A stretch of 64,000 nt of DNA, from contig JARGSG010000130.1 in the NCBI GenBank assembly GCA_030374805.1, positions 59,684 to 123,683 on the forward strand. Direction: 5' to 3'. The notes beneath the pieces are model-generated. The model worked only from the letters and a program-made list of their open reading frames with translations, had not been told where the DNA came from and did no database searches. Positions 1-9,550 of the stretch are shown here, piece after piece (positions within the stretch are counted from its first letter, which is position 1; every line of letters starts with the position of its first letter). Both the position numbers and the translations under genes were made by a program. The stretch comes from Gracilaria gracilis (taxonomy: Eukaryota; Rhodophyta; Florideophyceae; Gracilariales; Gracilariaceae).

Positions 1-1476
1 TTTCATAGGATGCAGAAGTCTGTTTCATTTCATTGGTGATTTTTCTTCATGAAGTGAAGATGTATCCAGTTGTTTTTTCTCTTCTTCCTCTACCCAGCTC
101 CTACATGGTCGGACCTGCGTAGGTTAAGGTGTTAGAATTTCTTCTATTGTAGCATGATTGAGGTCTACAGAGTAATCCTTGGTGTTAAAGTTAAAAGCCT
201 TGAAAGAAAAAAGTGGTCGAAACTCGAAAAAGAATCAGACAGGTGTTGCGGATTCAGCAGACTCGGTGTTGCACACATGTCAACAGATGTATATTGGAAG
301 AGCCATGCTGAATTGGGAAGCGCAGAATTTGGTTCATGGGAAGAATTTCACATCATACATGCCCAGTTTCTAGAGGAGTCGTCGGAAAGAAAGAATGTTT
401 GGGGGGGGGGTATCGTTTGTAATGTGTAAGTAAAAAGAAAGAAGAGAAGTTGTATTATTCCTATTATTGTCCAAACATGACAGAAACAGAAAGGTTTGCC
501 TTGATTGGAGAAAGTCAATCGCGATTGGAGTACTTTTCATGTAGATGGAAAGCAACACTTCGTATGTCATGTGGTGGAGAGAGACACACAGAAGCTTATG
601 ATGCCCCCCTTCACTTCTGAGAGTACAGCCATACCATTCAGCGGAGAAAGAGGTTCTCACCACCTTCCAAACTCCAGCTTCGTCCAACATCCCCTACGTG
701 AAATTCTTGAGTTTCTTTTCAGGTCCCATGTTTGGTGGAGTCATTGAAGGAAAACGGCAATACTACACAGCTGATTGTGTTTTTCCGATCGTGACTTGTG
801 AGCATTCCTTGTTAGAAACAACAAAAAGGACCATCATCACCTTCTAAAGCATCGTTTCGTGTATCGAGAAGGCTTCCGAGAAGCTCCCCACGATGTTGAC
901 ACAAGATTCTCTCTCTGAATAGACCAAAAAGCAGTGTCTCAAATCGTGTGTTGTTGTTGTCGTTCTTCTATAGTTTGGTGCGGTAGGAACGTTACCCCTT
1001 GTTGCGAAGGCCACTGCTTTATCATTTCTATATCACGGGAATTATTCACATTCAAGTACAAGAGAACAAATCCATGTAGTATCTAGAGGTGGGAGCCCGA
1101 AAAGGGCGCAAGACCTTCCACCAATCTCCCCATATCTCCCACAGCCTCTTCCTTATCGATCCACAAAATCATGCGTTTCCCACAACCTGAGTGAAAACGA
1201 ATGACCCCGCGAATGACTACATGGTTGACATGCAACAGCGCATTCAGACCCCTTATTGCCACTGAGACTAGCGCTGCAACACAGAGACACAGTCCTTTTG
1301 ACCCTTAAATGTATGTACAGTATCTATGGCTCACATGTTGTGAGCGACACATCCTGCAGCCCACGGGAACACGAGATCCCTGAATTCACAACTACGCAAA
1401 CACTCGAGCTCGTCCGGGCAAATGACTATGCCCATCATCTATAGTCTCCTCTGATTTGACACTAACGCCATTCAAT
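1..1476. other. Intergenic, no supported gene
   Basis: Only short frames without recognisable domains, signal peptides or sensible composition are visible on either strand. A run of G lies near 402-410. The stretch could contain the 3' end of a gene beyond the left edge, but I see nothing that supports it. Confidence 0.5.
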
Positions 1477-1484
1477 TATATATT
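1477..1484 (+). promoter_or_regulatory. TATA-like box before the 1680-2975 gene
   Basis: TATATATT lies about 200 bp upstream of the ATG at 1680 in an otherwise mixed-composition stretch. The assignment rests only on motif and position. Confidence 0.35.
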
Positions 1485-1679
1485 ATCCCGATCGGGTTAC
1501 ACAACGCACGAAGTGAATTGAGGCATCTGCCGCACAGGGAATATGGTTCCCAACTCAACCCAAGCGTTTGCTCAGTCTCAGCCATGCGGCTTAGGCTCTT
1601 TAAACGGCGAAGATACCTTTTTGCTTTCGTATTGAAGCGTGACCTCCTTTCTGAGCATAGTCTGATCACCGCGAACAAA

Positions 1680-2975
1680 ATGTTCCGAGAACTTGCAACA
1701 GTTCTCGTGTTTCTGCTTCTCGTCCCGTCAATACTGACACTCTGCGTGCCCTTCGAAGCCCTTCTTCTGCAATCATTTCGGAAATGCTGTTCTTTACAAC
1801 GTCGAGGGGTCCCAAAATCATTTGTACATCCTTTCTACAAAGCCGCCATTGTTGAAGTGCTGGCCTCCATTAGGGTGAGCTATGCTCCATCCACATTATT
1901 AAAAAACACATGTCTTCCACACCAGCGGGCTTACTTCATTCGAGACAAACTCAAACTTGCATCCGTTCTAAATGCCATTCGAAAAACGTATGACGAAGAA
2001 CAAGAGTTCTTCTTCCTACCGTACGAAGAGTACAGTGACAAGCAAATCGGAATGAGCAGTAAAGATGTGCGCGTTATTATGGGTTCCACCTGGAAAAAGA
2101 TTGCCACACAATTCAGTCGACCACTCAATCAAGTGCAAATGCGTTCGTTGTATCAGTTACCGAACTCGTTGACATTGTTCTTCGACCCCAACCACAAGGC
2201 GGCCAAAGAAACTTTCGAGCTGTACGAAACGGGCAAAGAAGACACGGTTGGTGCCCCTCAGTTGGTGAAACGCGTTTTGCAGATAATAACGCGGCTGGAA
2301 GTGGTCCAAGTACCTCGGAAACACAGCGCTCAACTATTGAAACATTGCGTTGCGTTCGTATTCTCGGCTTGTAGATCATACAGAAGAGAAGGTGATGAAT
2401 TGCTTTTGCCGGCTTTCTTCATGGCGTTCTACGGTGAAGCTGAGCGAATGCTGACAGAGAAAGAGAAGAAGGCTGGTTCCGAGTTGGCTCGGATTCCGCT
2501 GTGGTTGATCCAGAAGCATATGAAGGATGAAATAAAACTAATATGCTCGTTCAGAACACTTGGTGTGCTGAGATATCCGGTTGCGTCGCATGATGGTGTT
2601 GTAAGCATTCACGAACTGGACGTTGGCGTGTTCCGGAAAGTAGGAATGATAAGGAAGGAATGGGAGAATGCGCGGGGGCGGATCAAGATTAGAATGTTGG
2701 GTAGCGCGGTGCACAAAGCATTCAAGTGCAGAAAGGGATCGTTCTACTACAGAACGATAAGTGGAGCAGACTCAACGAAGAATTGTTGCATATCGGTATG
2801 CGAGGCAGCCGAGCTGATACACCGCATTGGAATGGGTTCAAAACGAGACTGCTGTCGCGGCTGCAATGTTGCAAAATGCGCAATTGACAGCACATCGAGG
2901 ATTCGGCAGGTGAGCACCATTCGTGTTGAGCCGTACGGATATTCGCCTGCTGGAGTGATACCGATATCGTTGTGA
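1680..2975 (+). CDS. Secreted or membrane-anchored protein of unknown function
   Basis: A 431-aa product if the ATG at 1680 is used. The frame is open further upstream, but that part is not protein-like, whereas 1680 begins a clear signal-peptide or anchor sequence (MFRELATVLVFLLLVPSI). The mature part has many aromatic and charged residues and reads like a folded globular protein. The last 90 residues are rich in Cys (about ten), with a CC-x2-C cluster near the end, which suggests disulfides outside the cytosol. I recognise no family or catalytic motif. It is a single uninterrupted frame, and its nearest neighbour, SOD at 3605, is convergent. It could be the last exon of a longer gene, but no splice signals compel that reading. 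Confidence 0.6.
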   Translation: MFRELATVLVFLLLVPSILTLCVPFEALLLQSFRKCCSLQRRGVPKSFVHPFYKAAIVEVLASIRVSYAPSTLLKNTCLPHQRAYFIRDKLKLASVLNAIRKTYDEEQEFFFLPYEEYSDKQIGMSSKDVRVIMGSTWKKIATQFSRPLNQVQMRSLYQLPNSLTLFFDPNHKAAKETFELYETGKEDTVGAPQLVKRVLQIITRLEVVQVPRKHSAQLLKHCVAFVFSACRSYRREGDELLLPAFFMAFYGEAERMLTEKEKKAGSELARIPLWLIQKHMKDEIKLICSFRTLGVLRYPVASHDGVVSIHELDVGVFRKVGMIRKEWENARGRIKIRMLGSAVHKAFKCRKGSFYYRTISGADSTKNCCISVCEAAELIHRIGMGSKRDCCRGCNVAKCAIDSTSRIRQVSTIRVEPYGYSPAGVIPISL

Positions 2976-3604
2976 AAGTTTCAATCAATAGTGCGGCGGC
3001 AAACGGTGGCTTACACCACACGGTGGTCTGACACAGCTTGTGTCAGCGACAACAAAAAGAGGCGTCACGGCGAGCGCGGGCGCTTCATCGGTCGAACGAT
3101 TGGAACCAACGAACGTGACATCAGCGAGAGAAGCAATAAAGCAGTTAAACGAGAACATAATTTTTATCATACAAGTGGTCCACCACGCGCAACGTTTCGT
3201 GTTTGTACGTGTGCATCGCGCCCCGGCGTTCCGAGTCGACGTCTCTCTACTAGATAGTCTCTAGAGATATCGAGACCAGCGCTAAGCCACAGCAGCAGCA
3301 AGGTTTGCAAAGTATCGCGAGACTGTACCGCCATCCTCCACCGCTGTCAACAGCCGTGCGGTCAACAGCCGTGTGGTACAGTTATCAGGTCGAGGCTAAA
3401 CATCTAACAAGCTGTTTTGAACGCGCCTCTTGAGAGGCGCGGGCCCATCACGGAAAAAGGGAAATGTAACGTCAACCTGCAGTTAAAAAGTTTTACTTTA
3501 GGGGTTAACGATCGCACACACCGTGCAATCACGCACAAACAGAGGATAGCAAGTTCGAAAAACATAATGGGAACGGACAAGATAGAATTAGCCACTGAGC
3601 GATG
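2976..3604. other. Intergenic region between convergent genes
   Basis: No gene is supported. It contains a short inverted repeat at 3423-3440 (8-bp arms GCGCCTCT/AGAGGCGC with a 2-nt loop) and a small direct repeat, GTCAACAGCCGTG, twice near 3344-3372. Either might lie in the 3' ends of the flanking convergent genes. Confidence 0.4.
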
Positions 3605-4198
3605 TTACGACGATTGCGGCAAAAAGTCAGGGTTGGCAAAGCCGATCACACACCGAGCCTGGCGAGGACCAGCAGCGCCGGACGGCTGAGATTCACCCCC
3701 CATGTCCTCCATAGCATGCACGATCATGCCCCTGCCAGTGATTCCTCCCAGTTTAACTATGTAGTCAATGCGATCGTAAGCGGCGGTGCCGTCATCTTCT
3801 GCAACGATGGAGCCGAAATCGCCCCAATGGCGCGGGTATTCACCGGGTAGAGCGTGCGGAAGATCGTTTCCAGACGGATCGGTGAAGTGTCCACCGGCGG
3901 ACTTGCCGTCTGGCGATTGGATGTCGCCGTAGGTATGGATGTGGAAACCGTGCGCGCCGGGAGTGAGTCCGGTGAGGGCGGCGGTGATTCGCACGAAACA
4001 GCGGTTCTTCGACTTTGTTTGGCGAATGAAGAACGGGCTGAAGTGCACGGTTCCTGTGACATTATTGCCGGTGGTGGGAATAAAATGGCATGTCAAGCTC
4101 GGTTGCGAAAGACATGGTTTCTTCCAAAAGATGGGGCGTGCTTGAGTGAGAGAGAGCAGGCAGACGAGAAAGATGAACGAAAACATGTTGGTAGACAT
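3605..4198 (-). CDS. Secreted Cu/Zn superoxide dismutase
   Basis: 197 aa. Converts superoxide to peroxide and oxygen, here outside the cytosol: residues 1-20 are a signal peptide. The beta-barrel SOD motifs are in order. The metal ligands by alignment are His86 and His88 (GFHIHTYG), bridging His104 (AGGHF), His115, His124 and Asp127 (RHWGDFG), and His161 (VHAMED). Arg179 matches the active-site Arg143 of bovine/human SOD1. Oddity: the usual Cys57 is Gly98, and the usual Cys146 is Arg with a Cys one residue later (Cys183). The canonical intrasubunit disulfide is therefore absent or rewired, possibly to N-terminal Cys29/Cys37 or Cys67. The start at 4198 precedes the signal peptide; the Met at residue 5 is an alternative. 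A TATA box lies about 95 bp upstream. Confidence 0.93.
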   Translation of the reverse strand: MSTNMFSFIFLVCLLSLTQARPIFWKKPCLSQPSLTCHFIPTTGNNVTGTVHFSPFFIRQTKSKNRCFVRITAALTGLTPGAHGFHIHTYGDIQSPDGKSAGGHFTDPSGNDLPHALPGEYPRHWGDFGSIVAEDDGTAAYDRIDYIVKLGGITGRGMIVHAMEDMGGESQPSGAAGPRQARCVIGFANPDFLPQSS

Positions 4199-4292
4199 GA
4201 TTGGTAGCGGTAAGCAGAGTTAGAGGGTTGTCGAACGCGAAGAGAGCAGATTGAAGACGGGTGCGAGTGCATGACAGATGTCGGCGATGCGG

Positions 4293-4299
4293 TTATATA
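4293..4299 (-). promoter_or_regulatory. TATA box of the SOD gene
   Basis: Read on the minus strand the sequence is TATATAA, 95 bp before the SOD start codon, in a purine/pyrimidine-biased context. Position and sequence fit a core promoter. Confidence 0.55.
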
Positions 4300-4539
4300 G
4301 AGGGGGGAAACGAGAGAAAGCGGCGTAATTGGGGGCGTGTGGAACAGGTGGTGTGCAGCGAACGTTGGAGGACCGTGTGACGCTGATGAATTGCGCTCGC
4401 GTGCGCAAGCGGGCGAACGTCTAGATAGATATGTTATATGTAAACCTCTTATCCCACTCCAAAAGAGTGGTGCGTGACGGCATCGCGCCGATTATACCAC
4501 CAAGTCAGAAGTTGAAAGTTGTACAGGTATGGCTGTATC

Positions 4540-4550
4540 TACCAACGGTA
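4540..4550. promoter_or_regulatory. TACCAACGGTA dyad motif, copy 1
   Basis: An 11-bp near-palindrome found five times between 4.5 and 16.1 kb and noticed nowhere else in the window. This copy is about 340 bp upstream of the SOD start. The core CCAACGG resembles Myb-type (MSA-like) sites of plants, but that comparison is only by eye. Confidence 0.4.
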
Positions 4551-4840
4551 GGCGCAAAAAGGCGGCGCTCGACCGGTTTACACAGCGTCAGCTGAATGGC
4601 CGTTTACAGCGCGGCGCGTTTACCTTCAGCGCAAAGGCGTCTGGACGGCCACTTGGCCGTTGGCGGCACGTCCATCGCGTGGCGCGCGCCGTCTCACGAC
4701 GGCGCCGCCGCAGCCAGAAGCGTCGCGTCGCGTCAGATATGGCGCCATAGCTCACCCCAACGCGCGCTTCGGGCTACGTTCCACCGCCAGTGCACACGCT
4801 TGCGCGTGCGCATGAGCCGTACGCCCCCCGTTTGGCCGTG

Positions 4841-4907
4841 CCCTCGCTCTCGCTATCGCTCTCGCTATCGCTCTCGCTCTCGCTATCGCTCTCGCTATCG
4901 CTCTCGC
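4841..4907. repeat. TCGCTC/TCGCTA hexamer microsatellite
   Basis: About eleven hexamer units alternate TCGCTC and TCGCTA. In translation they give Ser-Leu or Ser-Arg runs that inflate spurious frames here. The repeat lies just downstream of the CPSF100 stop, probably in or beyond its 3' UTR. Confidence 0.9.
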
Positions 4908-4933
4908 GAAACGAAACTTTGCATCCCCAACCG

Positions 4934-4999
4934 TCCTCCTCCTCCTCCTCCTCCTCCTCCTCCTCCTCCTCCTCCTCCTCCTCCTCCTCCTCCTCCTCT
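4934..4999. repeat. (TCC)22 trinucleotide microsatellite
   Basis: Perfect TCC repeat, about 22 units, 64 bp from the CPSF100 stop codon. On the CPSF100 transcript strand it reads GGA/GAG, a long purine run. It is probably length-variable. Confidence 0.95.
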
Positions 5000-5062
5000 G
5001 TAAACAAACGGAGCGTTACCGCCGTATACGTTCGCACACTCTCCCACGTAGATGCCCCGCGC

Positions 5063-7513
5063 TCATCTGGGAATGATCAACTCCTCGTACAGCAAGTCTC
5101 TAATCTTCACGTATTCCTCCGAGAAAGCCCCTTCCAGTGCGATGCGCTGCGCTGCCGTTTTCTTCACCAGCACCACAACCCCTGTTTCCGCATTCTGTAC
5201 ACACAACGCTCCTCCAGCAAACTCCGCTTTCAGCCCGCCCTTGCTCAGCTTGTCCAGCAGCTGGTTCAGCATTACTGTCCCAATCATTAGTGTGCCGTGA
5301 CCACCGCCGCTATTCTCATCGCCGTTCCCCCTTCCACCAACCTGTACACTCCTCTTTTCTCCAACGTCCACCATCACCCCGCTGTCCTCGTCCTCTCTCG
5401 CCCCGTTCATTGTCAGCATTTGTTTCCCACCCGCGTCTCGTTCCTGCATCACCACCGCATCCACAAACGCAATATGCGACAGATTCACATTCTCCCACCG
5501 TAGACCACTGATCAACTTGTCCTGCAAAGAGAAACCACAAACCGAGGTGCGGCTTGTAATGTCTACACTTTCCAGGTCACGCGGTGCCACAACGAACGAA
5601 CGCTCCTTTCCTTCCAACCCGGAGCTCTGTGGCCGCCCAAGCGCAAATATTTGCCCCTCCAAATACTGCTTGAAATGCTTCGTCTCTTCCTCGCTCCCGC
5701 CCACCAACGTCACATGTCGCGGTTCCACTTCCTTCATCAACCGCTTCAGAGAGTCCCCATCACACAGACCAGCAAAGTCCACCACATGCAGTTTGCACGC
5801 AACATTTAGCGTCGCAGCTTCCTCAATGTACTCTGCTGGCACTTCCTCCCGAATCAGATCCACGTCATTCATCACATCTGCTTGCTTCTTCTCTTCCGCT
5901 TCTCTAAGCGGCGCCCCTTCTCCCGGGTCTTCACCGATCATAAAACAACTGGTGTCTATTATCTGCCCGTATTCGTCCCATGTAGGTCGTGGAGCTTCTT
6001 GAAAGGGGAATGTACCCAGATTGCGTCTCCTCGGACGAACATCGTAATATCTCATAAACTCTATGATCTTCTCCTCGTCTCCCAATGGAACCAAATCGCT
6101 GTTCACTCCCGCTAGCTCACCGCTTTCCGTTCTATTCTGATCATCCATGTCCATCTTATCCGCTTTACCAGAATCCAGCGCAGCGCTCTCTCTGTTTGCC
6201 TTTTCCAATGCCTCGAGCTCCTCCTTTTTTTGCTCTTCTTCTTCTTTTCGTTTCTGTTCCAACTCGGCCGCTTTTCTCAGTCTCTCGCTTTCACGCCATT
6301 TCTGTAGTTCTTCGCCCTTCAGATATTCTTTCCTCCGCACAGTAATTGGAATCTGAAATGGATCATCAGAAGAATTCTTGTTCTGTCCCTTTGTGACGTG
6401 TTCGTGCAGTGTTGCATACAGTGTGTTGGGCGGTGGACGATCGACAAGAATTACTGAGTTCTGGGGTTGTGAACACCATTGCGTGAAAAGATGTCGCGAC
6501 GCACCCACCTCCAAAGACACCGAAGAAGCTAACACTACTAGCGGTTTTGAAAACTGGTCCAACTGCTTAACAGATTGTAGCAACTTTACATGCTTCATAT
6601 CAAAGATGTTATCGCGTGACACATCAAACCTCCGTACTACTTCGTCACTCATCCATTCAATCATACTCCTCGCAAACTCAAATGTGCGCACAGAGAGGTC
6701 ATGCAGGACGACAAGCGTGGCAGAACGCAGAAAGCTATCATTGTGCCAAATGTCGTCCAGCAGAATGGCCAGTTCTATGATTCGACCAGCCGTATCCACT
6801 GGAATGAGCACGTTTCCGGATCGCGAAATTGTGGAGCGAATGAGGTCCACAAGAGCGGCGGGTTTGGTAGATTCCGTCTTACTATCGGCGCGAGTCGCCG
6901 AGATTACCAGATGACTCGGTCGTGAAAACGAGTTGAGCGTTGTCGGATTAAGATGACGTTCGCGACGATGATTGAAATGAACAGCGTACAAAATGGTCTC
7001 AGTCTCCTTCTGAATGCTCCAAATCGCGCCGCCCAGCATGTGCCCAGCGGCATGCGGGGTGATGATGACATTGTCCCCACCGAACGCGCTGAGGGGATGA
7101 CGCTGCTGATACTTGAGGAGATGAAAGTGGTCCTCAAGTTCAAACGCAGAGTCGACGTCATCCAAGTTGAACAGCGAGAATTGAGTTTGAGCCGAGCGGG
7201 AAAGGTAAGCATTGTACATGAACATATGCCCCATACGCCATACCGGCAAGGTCGAAAACACAGGCGCGTTGAGGTTCAAGTAGCGAAACGCATAAGGAAG
7301 CGCGCCGAGGTGCGAGACGTCTGCGTGCGAGAGCAGGACGGCGTCGACCTTGGGAGCAATTTCGCGGAGGTTCTGCAAGTGCTCGTGGTCGAAGGAGATA
7401 TCCCAGCCAATGTCGAGCAGAATATTGAAGCCATCGATGGTGAGCAGGTGGGAGACGGCGTGTGAGGTGGTGTGCGAGCCGTATATGGGCGTGATCTGGA
7501 CAGAGACGGCCAT
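5063..7513 (-). CDS. CPSF2: Cleavage and polyadenylation specificity factor subunit 2 (CPSF100)
   Basis: About 817 aa from the ATG at 7513; the frame extends ten codons upstream but only with GTG. The nuclear pre-mRNA 3'-end processing complex uses this catalytically dead partner of CPSF73. The N-terminal metallo-beta-lactamase fold is clear (LLDIGW near residue 35), but the zinc motif HxHxDH is degenerate: SHADVSHLG at 62-70 corresponds to the inactive motif of CPSF100. GHMLGG at 157-162 and AVHFNH at 177-182 follow; the family usually has AVDFNH, so an Asp is His here. A beta-CASP region follows, then a highly charged Lys/Glu-rich insertion near residues 400-450 and a C-terminal domain ending in an EEY..LYEEL-like helix. 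Intronless. Length fits the family (about 740-800 aa). Confidence 0.93.
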   Translation of the reverse strand: MAVSVQITPIYGSHTTSHAVSHLLTIDGFNILLDIGWDISFDHEHLQNLREIAPKVDAVLLSHADVSHLGALPYAFRYLNLNAPVFSTLPVWRMGHMFMYNAYLSRSAQTQFSLFNLDDVDSAFELEDHFHLLKYQQRHPLSAFGGDNVIITPHAAGHMLGGAIWSIQKETETILYAVHFNHRRERHLNPTTLNSFSRPSHLVISATRADSKTESTKPAALVDLIRSTISRSGNVLIPVDTAGRIIELAILLDDIWHNDSFLRSATLVVLHDLSVRTFEFARSMIEWMSDEVVRRFDVSRDNIFDMKHVKLLQSVKQLDQFSKPLVVLASSVSLEVGASRHLFTQWCSQPQNSVILVDRPPPNTLYATLHEHVTKGQNKNSSDDPFQIPITVRRKEYLKGEELQKWRESERLRKAAELEQKRKEEEEQKKEELEALEKANRESAALDSGKADKMDMDDQNRTESGELAGVNSDLVPLGDEEKIIEFMRYYDVRPRRRNLGTFPFQEAPRPTWDEYGQIIDTSCFMIGEDPGEGAPLREAEEKKQADVMNDVDLIREEVPAEYIEEAATLNVACKLHVVDFAGLCDGDSLKRLMKEVEPRHVTLVGGSEEETKHFKQYLEGQIFALGRPQSSGLEGKERSFVVAPRDLESVDITSRTSVCGFSLQDKLISGLRWENVNLSHIAFVDAVVMQERDAGGKQMLTMNGAREDEDSGVMVDVGEKRSVQVGGRGNGDENSGGGHGTLMIGTVMLNQLLDKLSKGGLKAEFAGGALCVQNAETGVVVLVKKTAAQRIALEGAFSEEYVKIRDLLYEELIIPR

Positions 7514-7645
7514 CAGGGCTTCGCACTCGCGTAGAGCGCACACTCAAGTGAGCGTTCTGGGAACTACGAAGACGCGCTCATGCACAGATCAATTGCTCGG
7601 GAAAAAGTTTCACTCAAATAATTTCTTTCTTTTTGAAAAAACGTA

Positions 7646-7660
7646 GTGTAAACTTTACAC
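7646..7660. promoter_or_regulatory. GTGTAAA-C-TTTACAC inverted repeat upstream of CPSF100
   Basis: A perfect 7-bp-arm dyad with one central base, about 135 bp upstream of the CPSF100 ATG. A half-site TGTAAAG follows directly and GTAAAG occurs again at about 7683. The position fits a promoter-proximal binding site; the factor is unknown. Confidence 0.35.
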
Positions 7661-7852
7661 TGTAAAGATACGCGACCGCTTCTGTAAAGTTAGATACACG
7701 TCATCGATGCTGTTTGGAGGATCCTCTCGTAGACAAGAATTCACGCAGCCCGATCTTTGTTGCAGCTAGTGGGCATCAACCGAATGTCCATAGCAGCTGA
7801 CAGAGAATGCACCTGCCCGCAAGTAAACTACCGTGTACCGTGCATATATCTA

Positions 7853-7863
7853 TACCAACGGTA
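7853..7863. promoter_or_regulatory. TACCAACGGTA dyad motif, copy 2
   Basis: Identical to the copy at 4540. It lies about 340 bp upstream of the CPSF100 start, almost the same distance as copy 1 from the SOD start, and is preceded by TATATCTA. Confidence 0.4.
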
Positions 7864-8286
7864 CATGAAGCTGGCCCCTGACGACTGGCAAAATATCTAG
7901 CATGGGTTCCATTTTCATATCCACACGAGTAACGTTATATATACCCTGGTACAATGGCGCGTGCAAACACCTTTTCCAAAAGGCCAGCTGCTACGACCTA
8001 GCTACTGTACTTTTCCGTTTTGGAACCGTGAACTGATATCCCTGCAAAGCGTGGCGCATATATACTGTATAAGCCTTAAAAAGCATCTCATGCACCCCAC
8101 ATCGTTCTCGAACGCCTTTATATCGTTCGCGAACGCTCGCATATCGAACGGCAGACATCTTCAAGCTGTTTTGTATCACAGATATTATCAATATGTACAG
8201 TTTGTTTAAGAGAAGCTTCTATGTATATGCATTACACGAGCCAACAAGCCAAGTTCTAATCAAGTCTCTATGATTTAGGCACGATC

Positions 8287-9327
8287 TTACGCCGAACACT
8301 GATTCATAGCCGAGTTCCACGCTGTGCCAGGAGCACACCCGAACTCCGCACAAGGGAACAGAATAATCGCATACACTCTAACCTTGGTGCTTCGTCCACC
8401 AACCTTCACGGTGTACGACTTGCCAGCCTGTAGATCACCCTTCGTAGAGAACACATGGGCGTTAAAATCAACTGTGTACACAATCTTCGAACGTCCATTC
8501 CTGTTATGATACGCCTTGTTCATACCAGACTTTCCATCGCGAGACGAATTCTTCTTCACAAGAGTGAATGGAACACCGTCAATCTCAATCCACACATCAT
8601 TATGCTCAGTGCCATCGCTGGTTAGCATGTCCAGGGTGAGAGCATAGCGGCCCGTCACAGGAGCCGTGAACGAGTACGTCATAGTGCCTCTTCCAATTGG
8701 GTCAACCTTGATGGAGGGGTCGTTCATCCTGTACTCCATACCACCGCCACCTGCCTTCCAATCTCCATCCGAGGTGTCAAAGCCGGTGGCCGGCAGATAC
8801 ACGCAACCAGAGCCTCCACCGCTACGCGGCATTACCTGCGTAGCGGGCATAGTGGGCGGAGCGACGGTAGTAGTCTGAGCCATGGTGGTGGTAGCAGGCA
8901 TTGTAGCCGGCGGAGCAGTGGCGGGAGCAGCGTCACCGCATGAGAAGCGGATGGTAGAGGTGACAGTTTGGCCGGTGCTGAGTCTGCAAGTAAGCTCACT
9001 GACGGCGGGCGGGTTTGTCCACGGGAAGGCGCCCGAGCGAGAAGTATCACCAGAGAGCACGTACGGAGCCATTCTCTCAGTTCGAACCATCTGTCCGTTG
9101 ACATAGAACTTGGCGTAGGAGATAGATGCGCCGGTGGGCGGGAAGCAGACGACGGTGAAGGGCGACGGCAAGTCATCCTGGCAGAGAGTGACGTCGCCGG
9201 ACAGAGCGGGACCAGCCGGCCACGAAGAGATGGGACCCGGCACAGAGGCTTGGTAGATCTGAAGCGACTGGCTGTACGCCAGTGCGAAGAGCGCGCTCAG
9301 CGCGAGCACCAAAAGCGAGCGAGACAT
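8287..9327 (-). CDS. Secreted two-domain protein with Thr/Pro linker, carbohydrate-binding-like C-terminus
   Basis: 346 aa. The ATG at 9327 begins a clean signal peptide (residues 1-20, LLVLALSALFALAYSQ). Upstream frame extension is GC-rich, without ATG, and not protein-like. Residues 21-131 form a Cys-containing N-terminal domain that looks Ig-like (VVCFPP...YAKFYVNGQ...PYV). Residues 132-168 are a Thr/Pro/Ala linker typical of extracellular modular enzymes and binding proteins. Residues 175-346 resemble a beta-sandwich carbohydrate-binding or malectin-like module (GRYALTLDMLTSDGTEHNDVW, then a stretch on dressing and tension residues) and end in a Cys-rich tail. No catalytic motif is seen. 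It probably acts in the cell wall or extracellular matrix; this is inference. A TATA box lies about 217 bp upstream. Confidence 0.75.
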   Translation of the reverse strand: MSRSLLVLALSALFALAYSQSLQIYQASVPGPISSWPAGPALSGDVTLCQDDLPSPFTVVCFPPTGASISYAKFYVNGQMVRTERMAPYVLSGDTSRSGAFPWTNPPAVSELTCRLSTGQTVTSTIRFSCGDAAPATAPPATMPATTTMAQTTTVAPPTMPATQVMPRSGGGSGCVYLPATGFDTSDGDWKAGGGGMEYRMNDPSIKVDPIGRGTMTYSFTAPVTGRYALTLDMLTSDGTEHNDVWIEIDGVPFTLVKKNSSRDGKSGMNKAYHNRNGRSKIVYTVDFNAHVFSTKGDLQAGKSYTVKVGGRSTKVRVYAIILFPCAEFGCAPGTAWNSAMNQCSA

Positions 9328-9543
9328 GCTGATGAGCGCGGTTGACTGACAAAAAGGTGTGGAAGGGGGGTGGGAGGTGAGGAGGGGGAATAGTTTGGAG
9401 CAAAGTGAAGCGCAGGACCAGCGGGCGACCAGTGACTTGTACCGAATGAGCGGGCGAGTGCACACGAGAGGTGTTTGGCGACAACTGACTTGAAGGGAGG
9501 AAGGCGGGCTGAGGAACGAGCCCACACTGAGAGCGAGAGCCGG

Positions 9544-9550
9544 TTTTATA
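9544..9550 (-). promoter_or_regulatory. TATA box of the 8287-9327 gene
   Basis: TATAAAA on the minus strand, about 217 bp before the start codon. This leaves a 5' leader of roughly 190 nt. Confidence 0.55.

Larger units (their letters stand above)
7514..8286. other. Upstream region of CPSF100, 3' region of the 8287 gene
   Basis: No gene seen. It holds three compact symmetric elements: GTGTAAA-C-TTTACAC at 7646-7660, followed by two further GTAAAG copies; the TACCAACGGTA motif at 7853-7863; and paired palindromes at 8103-8114 (CGTTCTCGAACG) and 8124-8135 (CGTTCGCGAACG), with a third half-site TATCGAACGG at 8142. These are candidate operators for the CPSF100 gene or for 3' functions of the neighbour. 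Confidence 0.45.

Noticed and set aside
4596..5003. Long Pro, Ser-Leu and Glu runs encoded on both strands
   Set aside because: They are translations of the TCC and TCGCTM microsatellites in different frames; no gene.
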